Below, one piece after another: positions 17,872 through 28,553 of a stretch of 64,000 nt of DNA. The position numbers and the translations under genes are program-made. The notes below the pieces were generated by a model. The model saw only the letters and a program-made list of their open reading frames with translations, did not search any database and was not told where the DNA came from. Position 1 is the stretch's first letter. Every line of letters starts with the position of its first letter. This DNA is from Lachnospiraceae bacterium (GTDB lineage: Bacteria > Bacillota > Clostridia > Lachnospirales > Lachnospiraceae). The DNA is taken from assembly GCA_017620375.1 (NCBI GenBank), contig JAFZQN010000127.1, positions 1 to 64,000 of the forward strand, read 5' to 3'.

Positions 17872-20800
17872 TTATGCGTCGAGTTTACGAAGAGCCGCAG
17901 ATAACATCAGCTTAATACGGTTAAGCTGGTTAACCTCACTTGCTCCCGGATCATAGTCAACTGCAACTATGTTTGACTCGGGATACTGACGTCTGAGCTC
18001 CTTTATAACGCCCTTACCTACGATATGGTTAGGCAGACATGCAAACGGCTGTGCACATACGATATTGGGTACGCCTGACTTTATAAGTTCAACCATCTCA
18101 CCTGTAAGGAACCAGCCTTCACCGGTCTGGTTACCGAGAGAACAGATGGGAGAAGCAAGTTCAGCCAGATGCTCTATTCTCATAGGAGGCTCAAAACGTT
18201 TGCTCTTTTCAAAAGCAAGTCTTGATTCCTTACGGCAGAATTCTACGATCTTGATGATCATCTTGTTATACTTAACATCCTTTTTGCTCTTACCGAGGCA
18301 TTCGTATTTGAACTTTGCATCGAATGAACAGTAGAGGATAAAGTTGAGCAGCTCGGGACATACAGCCTCTGCACCTTCTCTTTCCAGCAGATCTACAAGG
18401 TTGTTGTTTGCCATGGGAGCATATTTTACCAGGATCTCGCCTACTATACCGACTTTGGGTTTTACAAGACCTTCTATCAAAGGAAGCTCATCAAATTCTT
18501 TAATGATATTTCTTACATTCTTTTTGTATTCTGACCAGAAGAAGGTATAACGAAAATCTTTTCTGGAAAGAGATTTGGTTACTATATCCAGCCATTTCTT
18601 ATGAAGAGCGTTGGCTGAACCCGGTTCTTTTTCATAGGGCCTTGTACGATATAAAACTTTCTGGAAGATATCACCGTAACAAAGACCGTGCATAACCTTT
18701 ACTATAAGCGAAGGGGTAAACTTAAATCCGGGGTTCTTCTCTATACCGGAAGTACTTATGGACAGTACAGGTACCTGAGGCATACCGGCTTTTGCAAGTG
18801 CACGTCGTATCAGACCGATATAGTTGGTAGCACGGCAGCCGCCACCGGTCTGTGTGTAGATGACACCGACACGGTTAACATCATATTTACCGGACTGAAG
18901 AGCCTGGATAACCTGGCCTACTACGATCAGAGAAGGATAACATGCATCATTGTTTACGTATTTAAGTCCTACATCTATCGCACTTCTGTCATCGTTCTGA
19001 AGGATCTCAAGATTGTATCCTTCGGACTTTATGGCAGCTTCCAACACTTCAAAATGTATAGGTGACATCTTGGGAGCGAGCAATGTATAGGTCTTCTTCA
19101 TAGCCTTTGTGAAAACTACACGCTCAACAGCTGCGGAATGAACGTGAGGGATATAATTATTCTTTTCCCTGTCTTTAACGGCTGAGAGAAGAGAACGAAT
19201 CCTTATTCTTGCAGCACCAAGATTGTTTACTTCGTCGATCTTTAATACGGTATAGATCCTGCCGGATGCATTAAGGATATCCGATACACCGTCGGTTGTG
19301 ACCGCATCAAGACCGCAGCCGAAGGAGTTGAGCTGTACAAGCTCAAGGTTCTTTTGAGTACGAACGTAGGATGCGGCAGCATAAAGTCTTGAATGGTACA
19401 TCCACTGGTCTACGACTATAAGAGGACGGTCAACTTTTCCTAAGTGAGAGATACTGTCTTCTGTAAGAACAGCCACACCGTATGAGTTGATCATCTCAGG
19501 GATACCGTGGTTGATCTCTGGATCGATATGATAAGGACGACCGGCAAGTACAATACCTTTACGACCGGTACGCTTTAAATAATCAAGAGTTTCCTCACCC
19601 TTTCTTTCAACGTCACGTCTGGCAGCATTCAGTTCGAGCCATGCTGCTTTTGATGCGGCCATGACTTCATCGTGTGTGAAATTCTGGTAATGAGGTGCTT
19701 TTTCATCACAGAAGAGTTTAACAAGTCTGTCTGTAACTATCTCTTCACTTTCGAGTGAAAGGAAAGGATCCATGTAGATGATATCATCTGCACGAAGTTC
19801 CTCAACGTTATTCTTTATATTTTCACCGTACGAGGTAACTATGGGACAGTTATAATGGTTGCCCGCACCTTCTGTTTCTATTCTTTCATAAGGTATGCAT
19901 GGATAGAAGATAAACTTGCAGCCTTCCTTTAACAGCCACATGATATGTCCGTGTGCCAGCTTAGCGGGATAACACTCTGATTCCGAAGGGATGGATTCGA
20001 TACCCATCTCATATATTTTCCTACTCGAAAGAGGAGATAATACTACTCTGTATTTAAGCTTGGTAAAGAAAGTATGCCAGAACGGGTAGTTTTCGTAGAT
20101 GTTCAATACTCTCGGTATACCTACGGTACCTCTTACAGCCTCGCTCTCGGGGAGCGAAGTATATCCGAATACTCTGTCCAGCTTATAATCATAGAGATTG
20201 GGGATATTGTCCTTATTCTTTTCACCGCCGATACCGCGCTCACAACGGTTACCGGAGATAAAGCGGCGCCCGTCACTGAACTTATTGATGGTGAGCATAC
20301 AGGTATTGGTACAGCCTTTACATCTGCTCATGGATGTTTCAAAGGTAAGGGCTGATATCTGCTCGATGGTGAGCATGGTGGTGGGAGTGCTCTTATCATA
20401 GTCGCGTCTTGCGATAAGAGCGGCGCCGAAAGCACCCATGATACCTGCTATATCGGGACGGATGGCATTACAGCCGAGTATGGACTCTAATGCACGTAAA
20501 ACAGCATTGTTATAGAAGGTTCCGCCCTGAACTACTATATGATCGCCCAGATCCTTGGGATCGGTAACCTTTATTACTTTATATAATGCATTTTTGATAA
20601 CGGAATAAGCAAGGCCTGCCGAGATATCGGCTACGGTAGCACCTTCTTTTTGGGCCTGCTTAACCTTGGAATTCATAAATACGGTACAGCGGCTTCCGAG
20701 ATCTATGGGATTCTCTGCAAAAAGAGCGATCTGTGAGAAGTCGGATATTTCATAATCGAGGGATTTTGCAAAGGTCTCAATAAAGGAACCGCATCCCGAA

Positions 20801-22158
20801 GAACATGCCTCATTCAGCTGTACGGAATTAACCGCACCGTCCTTTATCCTTATGCATTTCATGTCCTGGCCGCCGATATCGAGTATGCAGTCTACTTCGG
20901 GGTCAAAGAAGGCAGCAGCCTGATAATGGGCAACAGTCTCAACTTCGCCCTGGTCGAGCATGAGGGCAGCCTTTATAAGTGCTTCACCGTAGCCTGTGGA
21001 ACAGGAACGTACGATCTTCACACCCTCGGGCAGCATACCGTATATCTCTTTTATGGATCTGATGGCAGTTTTAAGGGGACTGCCGTTATTGTTTGAATAG
21101 AATGAATATAAAAGCTCGCCGTTTTCACCGACCAGTGCAACCTTAGTGGTGGTGGAGCCTGCGTCGATACCTAAAAAGGCATTGCCTTTGTAATTATCAA
21201 GAGAAGCTTTCTTAACAGAATGCGATGCGTGTCTCTTCTTAAACGCTTCAAATTCATCTTCTGATGAGAAGAGGGGTGCCATACGGCTTACTTCAAACTT
21301 GATATTTACATGGTTTCTTAAAGTTGTATATAAATCCTTAAGACTGAAATACTGAATATCGCTTGCAGCCTTCGGATGTCCGCCGGGAAGGAGACATGAC
21401 GAAAGTGCTGCACCTGCTGCCGCAAACAGATGTGAATCGGCAGGAGAGATAGCTGTTTCGTCGTTAAGATTTAATGTACGAATAAATGCAGCCTTTAATT
21501 CGGAAAGGAAGGTAAGAGGACCGCCCAAGAATACGACTTTTCCTCTGATGGGCTTTCCGCATGCAAGACCGCTTATAGTCTGATTGACAACTGCCTGGAA
21601 AATAGATGCGGCAAGGTCGGGCTTAGTGGCTCCTTCATTGATAAGGGGCTGGATATCACTCTTTGCGAAAACTCCGCATCGTGCAGCTATGGGATATATA
21701 GCTTTATAACTTTTGGCATATTCGTTAAGCCCTGCTGCATCTGTTTTAAGTAAGGAAGCCATCTGGTCGATGAAGGAACCTGTACCTCCGGCACAGATAC
21801 CGTTCATACGCTGCTCTATAGTGGAGCCGAAGTATATGATCTTAGCATCCTCGCCGCCGAGCTCGATCGCAACATCGGGCTTTACGGGAAGCGATTCTAT
21901 GGCAGTGGATACAGCTATAACCTCCTGGGTAAAAGGAATACCAAGAAATTCGGCTATGGCAAGTCCGCCCGAACCGGTGATGGAACAGGCTGCTTCTATA
22001 TCAGGATACTTCTCTAAGGCCTCTGCTGTAAGATCTGCCAGAGTTTCCTGAATATTGGCAAAATGCCTTTTGTAATCGCTGAAAAGCTTATTGTTGTTTT
22101 CGTCCAGGAGCACTACTTTGACGGTAGTGGATCCTATATCAATACCATATTTATACAT
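17872..22158 (-). CDS. fused 2-hydroxyacyl-CoA dehydratase activase/reductase-like protein
   Basis: At 1428 residues this is a four-part fusion. Two BadF/BcrA/HgdC-type ASKHA ATPase domains lie at about 1-260 ([21 protein letters not shown]) and 327-585 ([22 protein letters not shown] with cluster-binding Cys). Next is a DUF2229-like segment that opens with a Cys motif (Cys613, Cys616, Cys620). The last 400 residues resemble a 2-hydroxyacyl-CoA dehydratase subunit. Classical activases use ATP to inject an electron of very low potential into the dehydratase. The substrate of this giant fusion class is, to my knowledge, not established. No dehydratase subunits or CoA transferase lie nearby. Start 22158 follows AGGAAG; a longer frame to 22188 lacks support. 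Confidence 0.9.
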   Translation of the reverse strand: MYKYGIDIGSTTVKVVLLDENNNKLFSDYKRHFANIQETLADLTAEALEKYPDIEAACSITGSGGLAIAEFLGIPFTQEVIAVSTAIESLPVKPDVAIELGGEDAKIIYFGSTIEQRMNGICAGGTGSFIDQMASLLKTDAAGLNEYAKSYKAIYPIAARCGVFAKSDIQPLINEGATKPDLAASIFQAVVNQTISGLACGKPIRGKVVFLGGPLTFLSELKAAFIRTLNLNDETAISPADSHLFAAAGAALSSCLLPGGHPKAASDIQYFSLKDLYTTLRNHVNIKFEVSRMAPLFSSEDEFEAFKKRHASHSVKKASLDNYKGNAFLGIDAGSTTTKVALVGENGELLYSFYSNNNGSPLKTAIRSIKEIYGMLPEGVKIVRSCSTGYGEALIKAALMLDQGEVETVAHYQAAAFFDPEVDCILDIGGQDMKCIRIKDGAVNSVQLNEACSSGCGSFIETFAKSLDYEISDFSQIALFAENPIDLGSRCTVFMNSKVKQAQKEGATVADISAGLAYSVIKNALYKVIKVTDPKDLGDHIVVQGGTFYNNAVLRALESILGCNAIRPDIAGIMGAFGAALIARRDYDKSTPTTMLTIEQISALTFETSMSRCKGCTNTCMLTINKFSDGRRFISGNRCERGIGGEKNKDNIPNLYDYKLDRVFGYTSLPESEAVRGTVGIPRVLNIYENYPFWHTFFTKLKYRVVLSPLSSRKIYEMGIESIPSESECYPAKLAHGHIMWLLKEGCKFIFYPCIPYERIETEGAGNHYNCPIVTSYGENIKNNVEELRADDIIYMDPFLSLESEEIVTDRLVKLFCDEKAPHYQNFTHDEVMAASKAAWLELNAARRDVERKGEETLDYLKRTGRKGIVLAGRPYHIDPEINHGIPEMINSYGVAVLTEDSISHLGKVDRPLIVVDQWMYHSRLYAAASYVRTQKNLELVQLNSFGCGLDAVTTDGVSDILNASGRIYTVLKIDEVNNLGAARIRIRSLLSAVKDREKNNYIPHVHSAAVERVVFTKAMKKTYTLLAPKMSPIHFEVLEAAIKSEGYNLEILQNDDRSAIDVGLKYVNNDACYPSLIVVGQVIQALQSGKYDVNRVGVIYTQTGGGCRATNYIGLIRRALAKAGMPQVPVLSISTSGIEKNPGFKFTPSLIVKVMHGLCYGDIFQKVLYRTRPYEKEPGSANALHKKWLDIVTKSLSRKDFRYTFFWSEYKKNVRNIIKEFDELPLIEGLVKPKVGIVGEILVKYAPMANNNLVDLLEREGAEAVCPELLNFILYCSFDAKFKYECLGKSKKDVKYNKMIIKIVEFCRKESRLAFEKSKRFEPPMRIEHLAELASPICSLGNQTGEGWFLTGEMVELIKSGVPNIVCAQPFACLPNHIVGKGVIKELRRQYPESNIVAVDYDPGASEVNQLNRIKLMLSAALRKLDA

Positions 22159-22170
22159 TTTATACTTCCT

Positions 22171-22219
22171 ATGTAGTTTTACATTCAATGGAATGTAGTT
22201 TTTAAAACAAGATGTAGTT
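22171..22219 (-). promoter_or_regulatory. three ATGTAGTT repeats in the activase leader/promoter
   Basis: ATGTAGTT occurs at 22171-22178, 22193-22200 and 22212-22219 in the same orientation, with starts 22 and 19 bases apart. Between the first two is an inverted repeat ACATTC-N4-GAATGT. They lie between the predicted -10 box and the ribosome binding site of the activase gene, a position typical of repressor operators. Confidence 0.5.
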
Positions 22220-22233
22220 CTTACAACTTTAGT

Positions 22234-22262
22234 AGTATAGCAAATAATGAAATTAATTACAA
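22234..22262 (-). promoter_or_regulatory. promoter of the activase fusion gene
   Basis: On the minus strand TTGTAA (22262-22257), 17 bases, and TATACT (22239-22234). The start codon is 76 bases further on, leaving a leader that carries the three repeats. Confidence 0.6.
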
Positions 22263-22304
22263 GTCGGGATTTGATTTTTATAAATAATTAATATTTTGCT
22301 TTCC

Positions 22305-22333
22305 TTTACTTTTTGGTACGGAAATGCTACAAT
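22305..22333 (+). promoter_or_regulatory. promoter of the GH115 gene
   Basis: TTTACT (22305-22310), 17 bases, TACAAT (22328-22333). The -35 is a weak match, so an activator may be needed. It diverges from the activase promoter about 45 bases away. Confidence 0.5.
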
Positions 22334-22388
22334 GTATATTGGTTATTTGTGCGGATTGATCTAATACTTGTATTGGGAGGATTAAGAT

Positions 22389-25280
22389 ATGGCATTTTTG
22401 CTTTCCGATGGCATAAGGACTTCAGAAATTTACCTTGATACAAAAGAATACAGCGGAGTTAAGACAGCAGCCGGCTGGCTGGCAGATGATATTGGGCTCA
22501 TCAGCGGAAAGGAAGCTGAGGTAAAATGTATTGATGCGGGAGCATCGGATATTAAAGATATCAAAGGCATCATAGCAGGTACTGTCGGTATATCCGGTCT
22601 TATAGATCAGACTTTAGCTATATACGGGATAGATCCCGGAGCCATCAAAGGCAAACGTGAAGTATATGGCATATATGTTCTTGACGGTAAGGTGATAGTT
22701 GCCGGAAGCGAAAAAAGAGGTACCATATACGGACTCTTACATCTGTCTGAGGTGATAGGTGTTTCACCTCTAATCTATTTCGGAGATGCCGTACCTGTAA
22801 AATACGGAAAAATATACTTTTATGAGGATAGTGAAGATTGTATCGACAGCGGTGCGGAGGATACCCTTAAGGTTAAGGTGTCAGGCATTTCAAAAGAGCC
22901 TTCGGTCAGATACAGAGGATTCTTTATAAACGATGAATGGCCTGCATTCGGTAACTGGTGTAATAAGAACTTTAACGGCTTTACCGTAAAATGCTATGAG
23001 AAGGTATTTGAATATCTTTTAAGGCTCAAAGGAAACTATATGTGGCCCGCTATGTGGAGTTCCACATTCAGTGAAGACGGTCCCGGCACAGCTTCGGCAG
23101 AGCTGGCAGATGAACTGGGCGTTGTTATGGGAACATCCCATCATGAGCCTTGCTGCAGGGCGGGCTCTGAGTTCGTCAACCTTAACAAGGAACATGAGGA
23201 ATACGGAAAGGCTTGGAATTTCCTTACCAACAGGGACGGTATCATAAAGTTCTGGGAGGACGGACTCAAACGTAACGGTAAATTTGAAAACGTAATAACA
23301 GTCGGTATGCGCGGCGAACAGGATTCAAAGCTGTTTGATGATGCCGGACTTATCGATAATATCAACGTGTTAAAGAGCGTTATAGAGTGTCAGAAGGAGC
23401 TTATAGCAAAATATACGGACGGAAACAGTCCGCTCATGCTTGCAGTATATAAGGAAGTGGAAGAGTATTATAAGGGCAGCGATGAAGTACCCGGACTTAA
23501 AGACTGGAACGGACTTGACGATGTAACGCTTATGCTCTGCGACGATAATTTCGGCAACCTGCGTCTCATGATGGATGATGATAAACGAAGCCATAAAGGC
23601 GGCTACGGAATGTATTATCATTTTGATTATCATGGCGGTCCGGTATCATATGAATGGGTAAACAGTTCATATCTTCCGAAGATCTGGGAGCAGATGACAA
23701 CTGCATATGATTTCGGTATACGTGACATATGGATAGTTAATGTTGGCGATCTTAAGAATCAGGAGATCCCTCTTAAGTACTTTATGGATCTGGCATATGA
23801 TTTTGACAGATACGGTACAGAAGCTCCCGGATCCTATACAAACTATCTTAAAGATCTGATATCCGAACAGTTTGGTAATTTAAATGCTGAGGTTTTGGAA
23901 GATATCCTGGAGACAGCCGACGGATACATGAGGCTCAACAATATAGTTAAGCCCGAAGTATGTTCCTCCGAGACCTTCAGTATCAATCACTATAACGAAG
24001 CGGAAAGAGTCCTTGATATATGTCTGGAACTGGAAAGAAAAACAGAAAATATCATGGAAAAACTGGATAAAGAAAACAGGAATTCGTTCTTCAGTCTTAT
24101 CGGTTTCCAGGCACTTGCTTCATATAATCTTATAAAGATGCAGATATATTCCGCTTACAATAAAAAATGCGCTTTCTCCGGAAGAGTTATCGCCAACAGA
24201 TATGCTGATATGATAAAAGAATGCATTAATAAGGACAGGAAGCTTACGGAAAGCTTCCACACCATGAAATTCGGCAAATGGTACGGGATGGGAATGTCCA
24301 AGCATATCGGATTCAGGAGCTGGAATGAAGAAGGCTGCAGGCTGCCTGTAATGGTATATGTTGAGCCTGAAGCAGGAAACGATGTAGTGGTATCGGATAA
24401 CGATTCGGATGCATTTAGCGGCGGCGGAGCATGGACATCACGCCCGTTAAAACTTACGGGATTTGATTATCGTGACTGCGGAGGCTTCACTGTTTCTTCA
24501 GCAGGACGTAACCCTGTCACCTATACCATAGAATGCAGTGACAAGGATATAGTATTTACGGGAAAAGACAATAAGTTTGTTTTATCCGGACTTGCAGATG
24601 CAGAAAACGACGCTGTGATATATGTTACGGCAAAAGAAGAAGCAGCTGAAGGTAAACACGAATTTACCATAAAAACAAGCGCAGGAAACGTAAAAGTGTT
24701 CTTTGAACTTAAGGCAAAAGAGAAGATCGAAAATACAGAAGATAATTTATGCGTTTTTACCGGCAGTACATGTGAAATACCTGCGGTTAAGTATTCAAAA
24801 CTTATAAAAGGTAACGACGGAGAGTTTAAGGAGATAGAGAACTTCGGAAGACTGCTGCCCGGAGAAATGGGCGGAGCTATAAAAGCATATCCGCAGGATA
24901 TTTTCTTTAAGGCAGGTCCCGAGGTACAGTACCGTGTATATGCTCCACAAAAGGGAGAATATACCATGTATCTTTATACGGCTCCTTCCAATCCTTCATC
25001 ACCGGATAACAGGATATCATGTATGCTGAAGGTAAACGGTACAGACAGTATAAAGGTCGATACCATACCCGAAGGATATGCGGGCGGAGAAAACTCCTGC
25101 AGGGAATGGTGCATGGCAGTCATAGAAAACGTTAGAGCCACCAAGGTAAGTATCGGACTTGAAAAGGGAGTCAATACAATCTCGATAAGCCCTGTATCAC
25201 CCGGTTTTGTATTGGAAAAGACAGTACTTGTACTGCCCGGAAACGAACTGAAAGCATCCAGACTGGGGGCAGGCAGCTAA
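22389..25280 (+). CDS. GH115 family alpha-glucuronidase-like glycoside hydrolase
   Basis: The 963-residue protein resembles glycoside hydrolase family 115 along its length. An N-terminal GH20b-like domain covers about 1-165. The TIM-barrel domain starts with YRGFFINDEWPAFGNW near residue 177 and includes the strongly conserved LKGNYMWPAMWSSTF, GTSHHEPCCRA and TVGMRGEQD segments. Helical and beta-sandwich C-terminal regions follow. Family members remove (4-O-methyl)glucuronic acid from xylan or xylo-oligosaccharides. No signal peptide is visible, so it probably works inside the cell on imported oligosaccharides. TTGGGAGG precedes the ATG. Its nearest neighbour downstream is a zinc-finger protein 40 bases away with no obvious link. 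Substrate details cannot be inferred. Confidence 0.9.
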   Translation: MAFLLSDGIRTSEIYLDTKEYSGVKTAAGWLADDIGLISGKEAEVKCIDAGASDIKDIKGIIAGTVGISGLIDQTLAIYGIDPGAIKGKREVYGIYVLDGKVIVAGSEKRGTIYGLLHLSEVIGVSPLIYFGDAVPVKYGKIYFYEDSEDCIDSGAEDTLKVKVSGISKEPSVRYRGFFINDEWPAFGNWCNKNFNGFTVKCYEKVFEYLLRLKGNYMWPAMWSSTFSEDGPGTASAELADELGVVMGTSHHEPCCRAGSEFVNLNKEHEEYGKAWNFLTNRDGIIKFWEDGLKRNGKFENVITVGMRGEQDSKLFDDAGLIDNINVLKSVIECQKELIAKYTDGNSPLMLAVYKEVEEYYKGSDEVPGLKDWNGLDDVTLMLCDDNFGNLRLMMDDDKRSHKGGYGMYYHFDYHGGPVSYEWVNSSYLPKIWEQMTTAYDFGIRDIWIVNVGDLKNQEIPLKYFMDLAYDFDRYGTEAPGSYTNYLKDLISEQFGNLNAEVLEDILETADGYMRLNNIVKPEVCSSETFSINHYNEAERVLDICLELERKTENIMEKLDKENRNSFFSLIGFQALASYNLIKMQIYSAYNKKCAFSGRVIANRYADMIKECINKDRKLTESFHTMKFGKWYGMGMSKHIGFRSWNEEGCRLPVMVYVEPEAGNDVVVSDNDSDAFSGGGAWTSRPLKLTGFDYRDCGGFTVSSAGRNPVTYTIECSDKDIVFTGKDNKFVLSGLADAENDAVIYVTAKEEAAEGKHEFTIKTSAGNVKVFFELKAKEKIENTEDNLCVFTGSTCEIPAVKYSKLIKGNDGEFKEIENFGRLLPGEMGGAIKAYPQDIFFKAGPEVQYRVYAPQKGEYTMYLYTAPSNPSSPDNRISCMLKVNGTDSIKVDTIPEGYAGGENSCREWCMAVIENVRATKVSIGLEKGVNTISISPVSPGFVLEKTVLVLPGNELKASRLGAGS

Positions 25281-25320
25281 ACACGGCACACAGCGTATAA
25301 TATATGCGGGATAACGGTAT

Positions 25321-25656
25321 ATGAAAAGAGAATGTGTAAAATACCAATCCATGGTAGAAAGTTTTTTGGCGGGAAAGCTTTCGGGATATGACAGGCAGGA
25401 CTTCATAGAGCACGTGAAGAATTGCAAGACCTGTCATGAGGAACTGGAGATATACCACGTTATATTTTCGGTTATAGAGGAGCTTGATAACGATTCGGGC
25501 AAGGAAACCTCCAATTACATGGCAAGCCTTGAAAAGAAGCTCGGTTCCGGCGGCAAAAACGATACCAGGGATAAAAGGGCGGATGCGGCATACGGCTTCC
25601 TTATCGCGGGAGTATCTGCGATCATAGCCGGAGTGGCACTTCTGCTGTTTGGATAA
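25321..25656 (+). CDS. putative zinc-finger (zf-HC2-like) single-pass membrane protein
   Basis: The 111-residue protein has an N-terminal HxxxCxxC motif (His31, Cys35, Cys38), with Cys5 as a possible fourth ligand, and a single C-terminal transmembrane helix (about 90-110). This is the layout of zf-HC2 anti-sigma factors, which hold an ECF sigma factor at the membrane. No sigma factor gene is adjacent: GH115 lies upstream and polA 32 bases downstream. It may therefore control a distant sigma factor or act otherwise. The ribosome binding site is weak (GGGATAACGG). I keep the first ATG because Cys5 belongs to the probable metal site. Confidence 0.7.
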   Translation: MKRECVKYQSMVESFLAGKLSGYDRQDFIEHVKNCKTCHEELEIYHVIFSVIEELDNDSGKETSNYMASLEKKLGSGGKNDTRDKRADAAYGFLIAGVSAIIAGVALLLFG

Positions 25657-25688
25657 ATCCCTTACAGAAAATGGGGACGGAGAAGAAA

Positions 25689-28529
25689 ATGGATAACGAT
25701 TATTTACTTTTGGTGGATGGTTCCAGCCTGCTTACCACACAGTATTACGGTAACCTTCCGCGTGAGATACTGTTCGCTAAAACAGATGAGGAAAAAAAGA
25801 AGCATTATCATAAGATCATGCAGACCGCAAGCGGTATATACACCAATGCCGTATACGGATTTATGCGTACGCTCTTAAAGATACTTAAAAGTCAGAAGCC
25901 GAAGTATCTGGCAGTGGCATGGGATAAGAGCAGAAATACCTTCAGACGCGAGATATATGCCGATTATAAAGGTAACCGCGGTGAAACACCTGTACCTTTA
26001 AAGGATCAGTTCATATTATGTGAAGAACTGCTTTCATCAATGAACATAAAGCAGTTTATGGATGACAATTTTGAGGCTGATGATTTTTGCGGTACGCTTT
26101 CACGTAAGTTTGAGGATAAGGTTCCCGTAAAGATTTTTACAAAGGACAATGATTATCTTCAGCTTGTAACAGAAAAGACCAATCTGTGGCTTATGCATGC
26201 AAGCTCCGATAAAACAGAGGCCCTTTATAAAAAATACGGTATAAAGCATGATGACAGTGTTCCCGACAGAGCATTCAATCTTACTCCCGAACTTGTTAAA
26301 AGTGAATTCGGAGTATGGCCGGGATCGATCAGTTCACTAAAGGGACTTCGGGGAGATTCTTCCGACAATATAAAAGGTGTACCCGGTGTAGGACCTGCTA
26401 CGGCAGTATCACTTATAGCCGCATACGGATCGGTAGATGCACTTTATGACGATATAAGAGACCTTGATGAAAAGGGACAGAAGGCTAAAGCTTTGGAATG
26501 GAAGGAAAAGCTTGGCATATCAAGGTCACCCTTAGGACAGCTCTTAAAGAAAAGCGAGACCGAGCTTGTCGGGGAAAAAGCGGCAATGATCAGTAAAAAG
26601 CTGGCTGATATAAAATGTGATATCCCGATGGAGGATGTAACACTTGAATCCCTGGAGCTTCATTTGGATACCGCTAAAGCACGACAGGAATTTATGAAAC
26701 TGGAATTCAGTTCCCTACGTATAGAGGATACCGAAGAGACCAAGCCGGAAAAAAAGAATGAGGAGACAGTGATATCGGATTATTCTGAATTTGCGTCACT
26801 TATCAGTACACTTTCGGATGGCGGAGATGTAACGGGTGTCTCTCTTGCAGTTGATGACACGGTACGATTTCATGGCTTTAAACCCGAAAAAATACTGGGT
26901 GCAGCCTTCTCAAAAGGTGATAAGAACTATGCCGTATACGTTGAGGGCTTTATCACCGGAGCGGTAATAGCCGAATTTATGGCACGTCTGGTTAAAAGCG
27001 GAACACCGCTTGCGGTTGCAGACCTTAAAAAATTCATGAAATACACCGGTATATCCGAGTATGGAAACTGCTTTGATGTTTCAATAGCAGCATATCTGAT
27101 CAATCCTCTTTCATCAGGCTATGATTACGCCGTAGCAGCTTCAATAGCGGAACTTGATATACCTTTATCAAAACAGGATATACTTGGGAAAGCATCCGTG
27201 GCGGAAGCTTTCATTACACAAAAGGAAAAACTTGGCAAATATTTGTTTTGCGAGGCGGAAACACTTGCAAAATGTGCTCCCCTGTTAAAAGATAAGCTTA
27301 ATGATAGCGGGATGACTTCCTTATATAATGATATCGAGCTGCCTCTGACGGTGGTACTTAAAGAAATGGAAGAAAACGGTATCGCTGTACTTAAGGATGA
27401 GCTTATAAGCTTCGGTAAGAAGCTTGATGCCGATATAAAAGTACTTGAAGAGGAGATATATGCCGGCTGCGGTGAGGTATTTAACATTAACTCACCAAAA
27501 CAGCTCGGAGTCATCCTTTTTGAAAAACTGAAACTTCCGGGAGGAAAAAAGACCAAGACCGGATATTCCACTTCGGCAGACATACTTGAACAGCTTAAGA
27601 TCGAAGATCCCGTAGTAGAAAAGATATTGAACTACAGGCAGCTTACCAAGCTTAAGTCCACATATGCGGACGGACTTAATGAGTATATAGATGAGGACGG
27701 AAGGATCAGGACCAGTTTAAATCAGACGGTTACTGCCACAGGCAGGCTTTCGAGTACGGAACCCAATCTCCAGAATATACCCATAAGGGAGAAACTAGGT
27801 CGTGAGCTTCGAAAGGTATTCGTATCCGAACCCGGGAAAATCCTGGTCGATGCCGATTATTCTCAGATAGAGCTCAGGATACTGGCATCACTGTCAGGGG
27901 ACGAGAAACTTATATCTGCATACAGAAACTCCGCGGATATACATTTAAGTACTGCTGCTGCGGTATTCAAGGTACCTCTGGAAAACGTGACCAAGGAGCT
28001 GAGAAGCAGGGCAAAAGCTGTCAATTTCGGTATAGTATACGGCATAAGCTCCTTCGGACTGGGTACAGGACTCAATATTCCCAGAAAAGAAGCGGAAGAA
28101 TATATAAAGAGCTATTTTGAGACCTATCCGGGTGTAAAAAAATATCTGGATGAGTGTAAGGCAAAAGCCACCAAGGACGGATACAGTACTACGGCCTTCG
28201 GACGCAGACGTCCGATACCCGAGCTGTCATCCTCCAACTTTATGCAGAGGTCCTTTGGTGAAAGAATAGCAATGAATTCACCGGTACAGGGCAGTGCGGC
28301 TGATATCATAAAGATCGCAATGCTTAGAGTGTACAGAAGATTAAAGAAAGAAATACCTTCGGCCCGACTCCTTCTTCAGATCCACGATGAACTTCTGGTG
28401 GAGGCAAATGAGCAGGATACGGAAGCCGTAAAAAGGATAATGACGGAAGAAATGCAGGCTGCAGCGGATATGCCTGTGGTACTTGAGGTCGGAGCATCCA
28501 CCGGTAAAAGCTGGTATGATGCTCACTGA
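25689..28529 (+). CDS. polA: DNA polymerase I
   Basis: The 946-residue protein has the three-part PolA architecture. The 5'-3' exonuclease/flap nuclease domain (about 1-325) carries the EADDFCGTLSRKF and KGLRGDSSDNIKGVPGVGP motifs. The central 3'-5' exonuclease-like domain (about 350-540) appears degenerate: the expected D-x-E metal motif is missing where SLAVDD stands, as in Bacillus enzymes. The polymerase domain has motif A DADYSQIELRILAS, motif B KAVNFGIVYG and motif C LLLQIHDELL. It acts in Okazaki fragment maturation and repair. I chose ATG 25689 after ACGGAGAAG; an ATG at 25671 precedes that site. coaE follows 24 bases on, an arrangement also known in other Firmicutes. Confidence 0.96.
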   Translation: MDNDYLLLVDGSSLLTTQYYGNLPREILFAKTDEEKKKHYHKIMQTASGIYTNAVYGFMRTLLKILKSQKPKYLAVAWDKSRNTFRREIYADYKGNRGETPVPLKDQFILCEELLSSMNIKQFMDDNFEADDFCGTLSRKFEDKVPVKIFTKDNDYLQLVTEKTNLWLMHASSDKTEALYKKYGIKHDDSVPDRAFNLTPELVKSEFGVWPGSISSLKGLRGDSSDNIKGVPGVGPATAVSLIAAYGSVDALYDDIRDLDEKGQKAKALEWKEKLGISRSPLGQLLKKSETELVGEKAAMISKKLADIKCDIPMEDVTLESLELHLDTAKARQEFMKLEFSSLRIEDTEETKPEKKNEETVISDYSEFASLISTLSDGGDVTGVSLAVDDTVRFHGFKPEKILGAAFSKGDKNYAVYVEGFITGAVIAEFMARLVKSGTPLAVADLKKFMKYTGISEYGNCFDVSIAAYLINPLSSGYDYAVAASIAELDIPLSKQDILGKASVAEAFITQKEKLGKYLFCEAETLAKCAPLLKDKLNDSGMTSLYNDIELPLTVVLKEMEENGIAVLKDELISFGKKLDADIKVLEEEIYAGCGEVFNINSPKQLGVILFEKLKLPGGKKTKTGYSTSADILEQLKIEDPVVEKILNYRQLTKLKSTYADGLNEYIDEDGRIRTSLNQTVTATGRLSSTEPNLQNIPIREKLGRELRKVFVSEPGKILVDADYSQIELRILASLSGDEKLISAYRNSADIHLSTAAAVFKVPLENVTKELRSRAKAVNFGIVYGISSFGLGTGLNIPRKEAEEYIKSYFETYPGVKKYLDECKAKATKDGYSTTAFGRRRPIPELSSSNFMQRSFGERIAMNSPVQGSAADIIKIAMLRVYRRLKKEIPSARLLLQIHDELLVEANEQDTEAVKRIMTEEMQAAADMPVVLEVGASTGKSWYDAH

Positions 28530-28553
28530 TGATAAAGAAAGGGCAGAAGCGGT

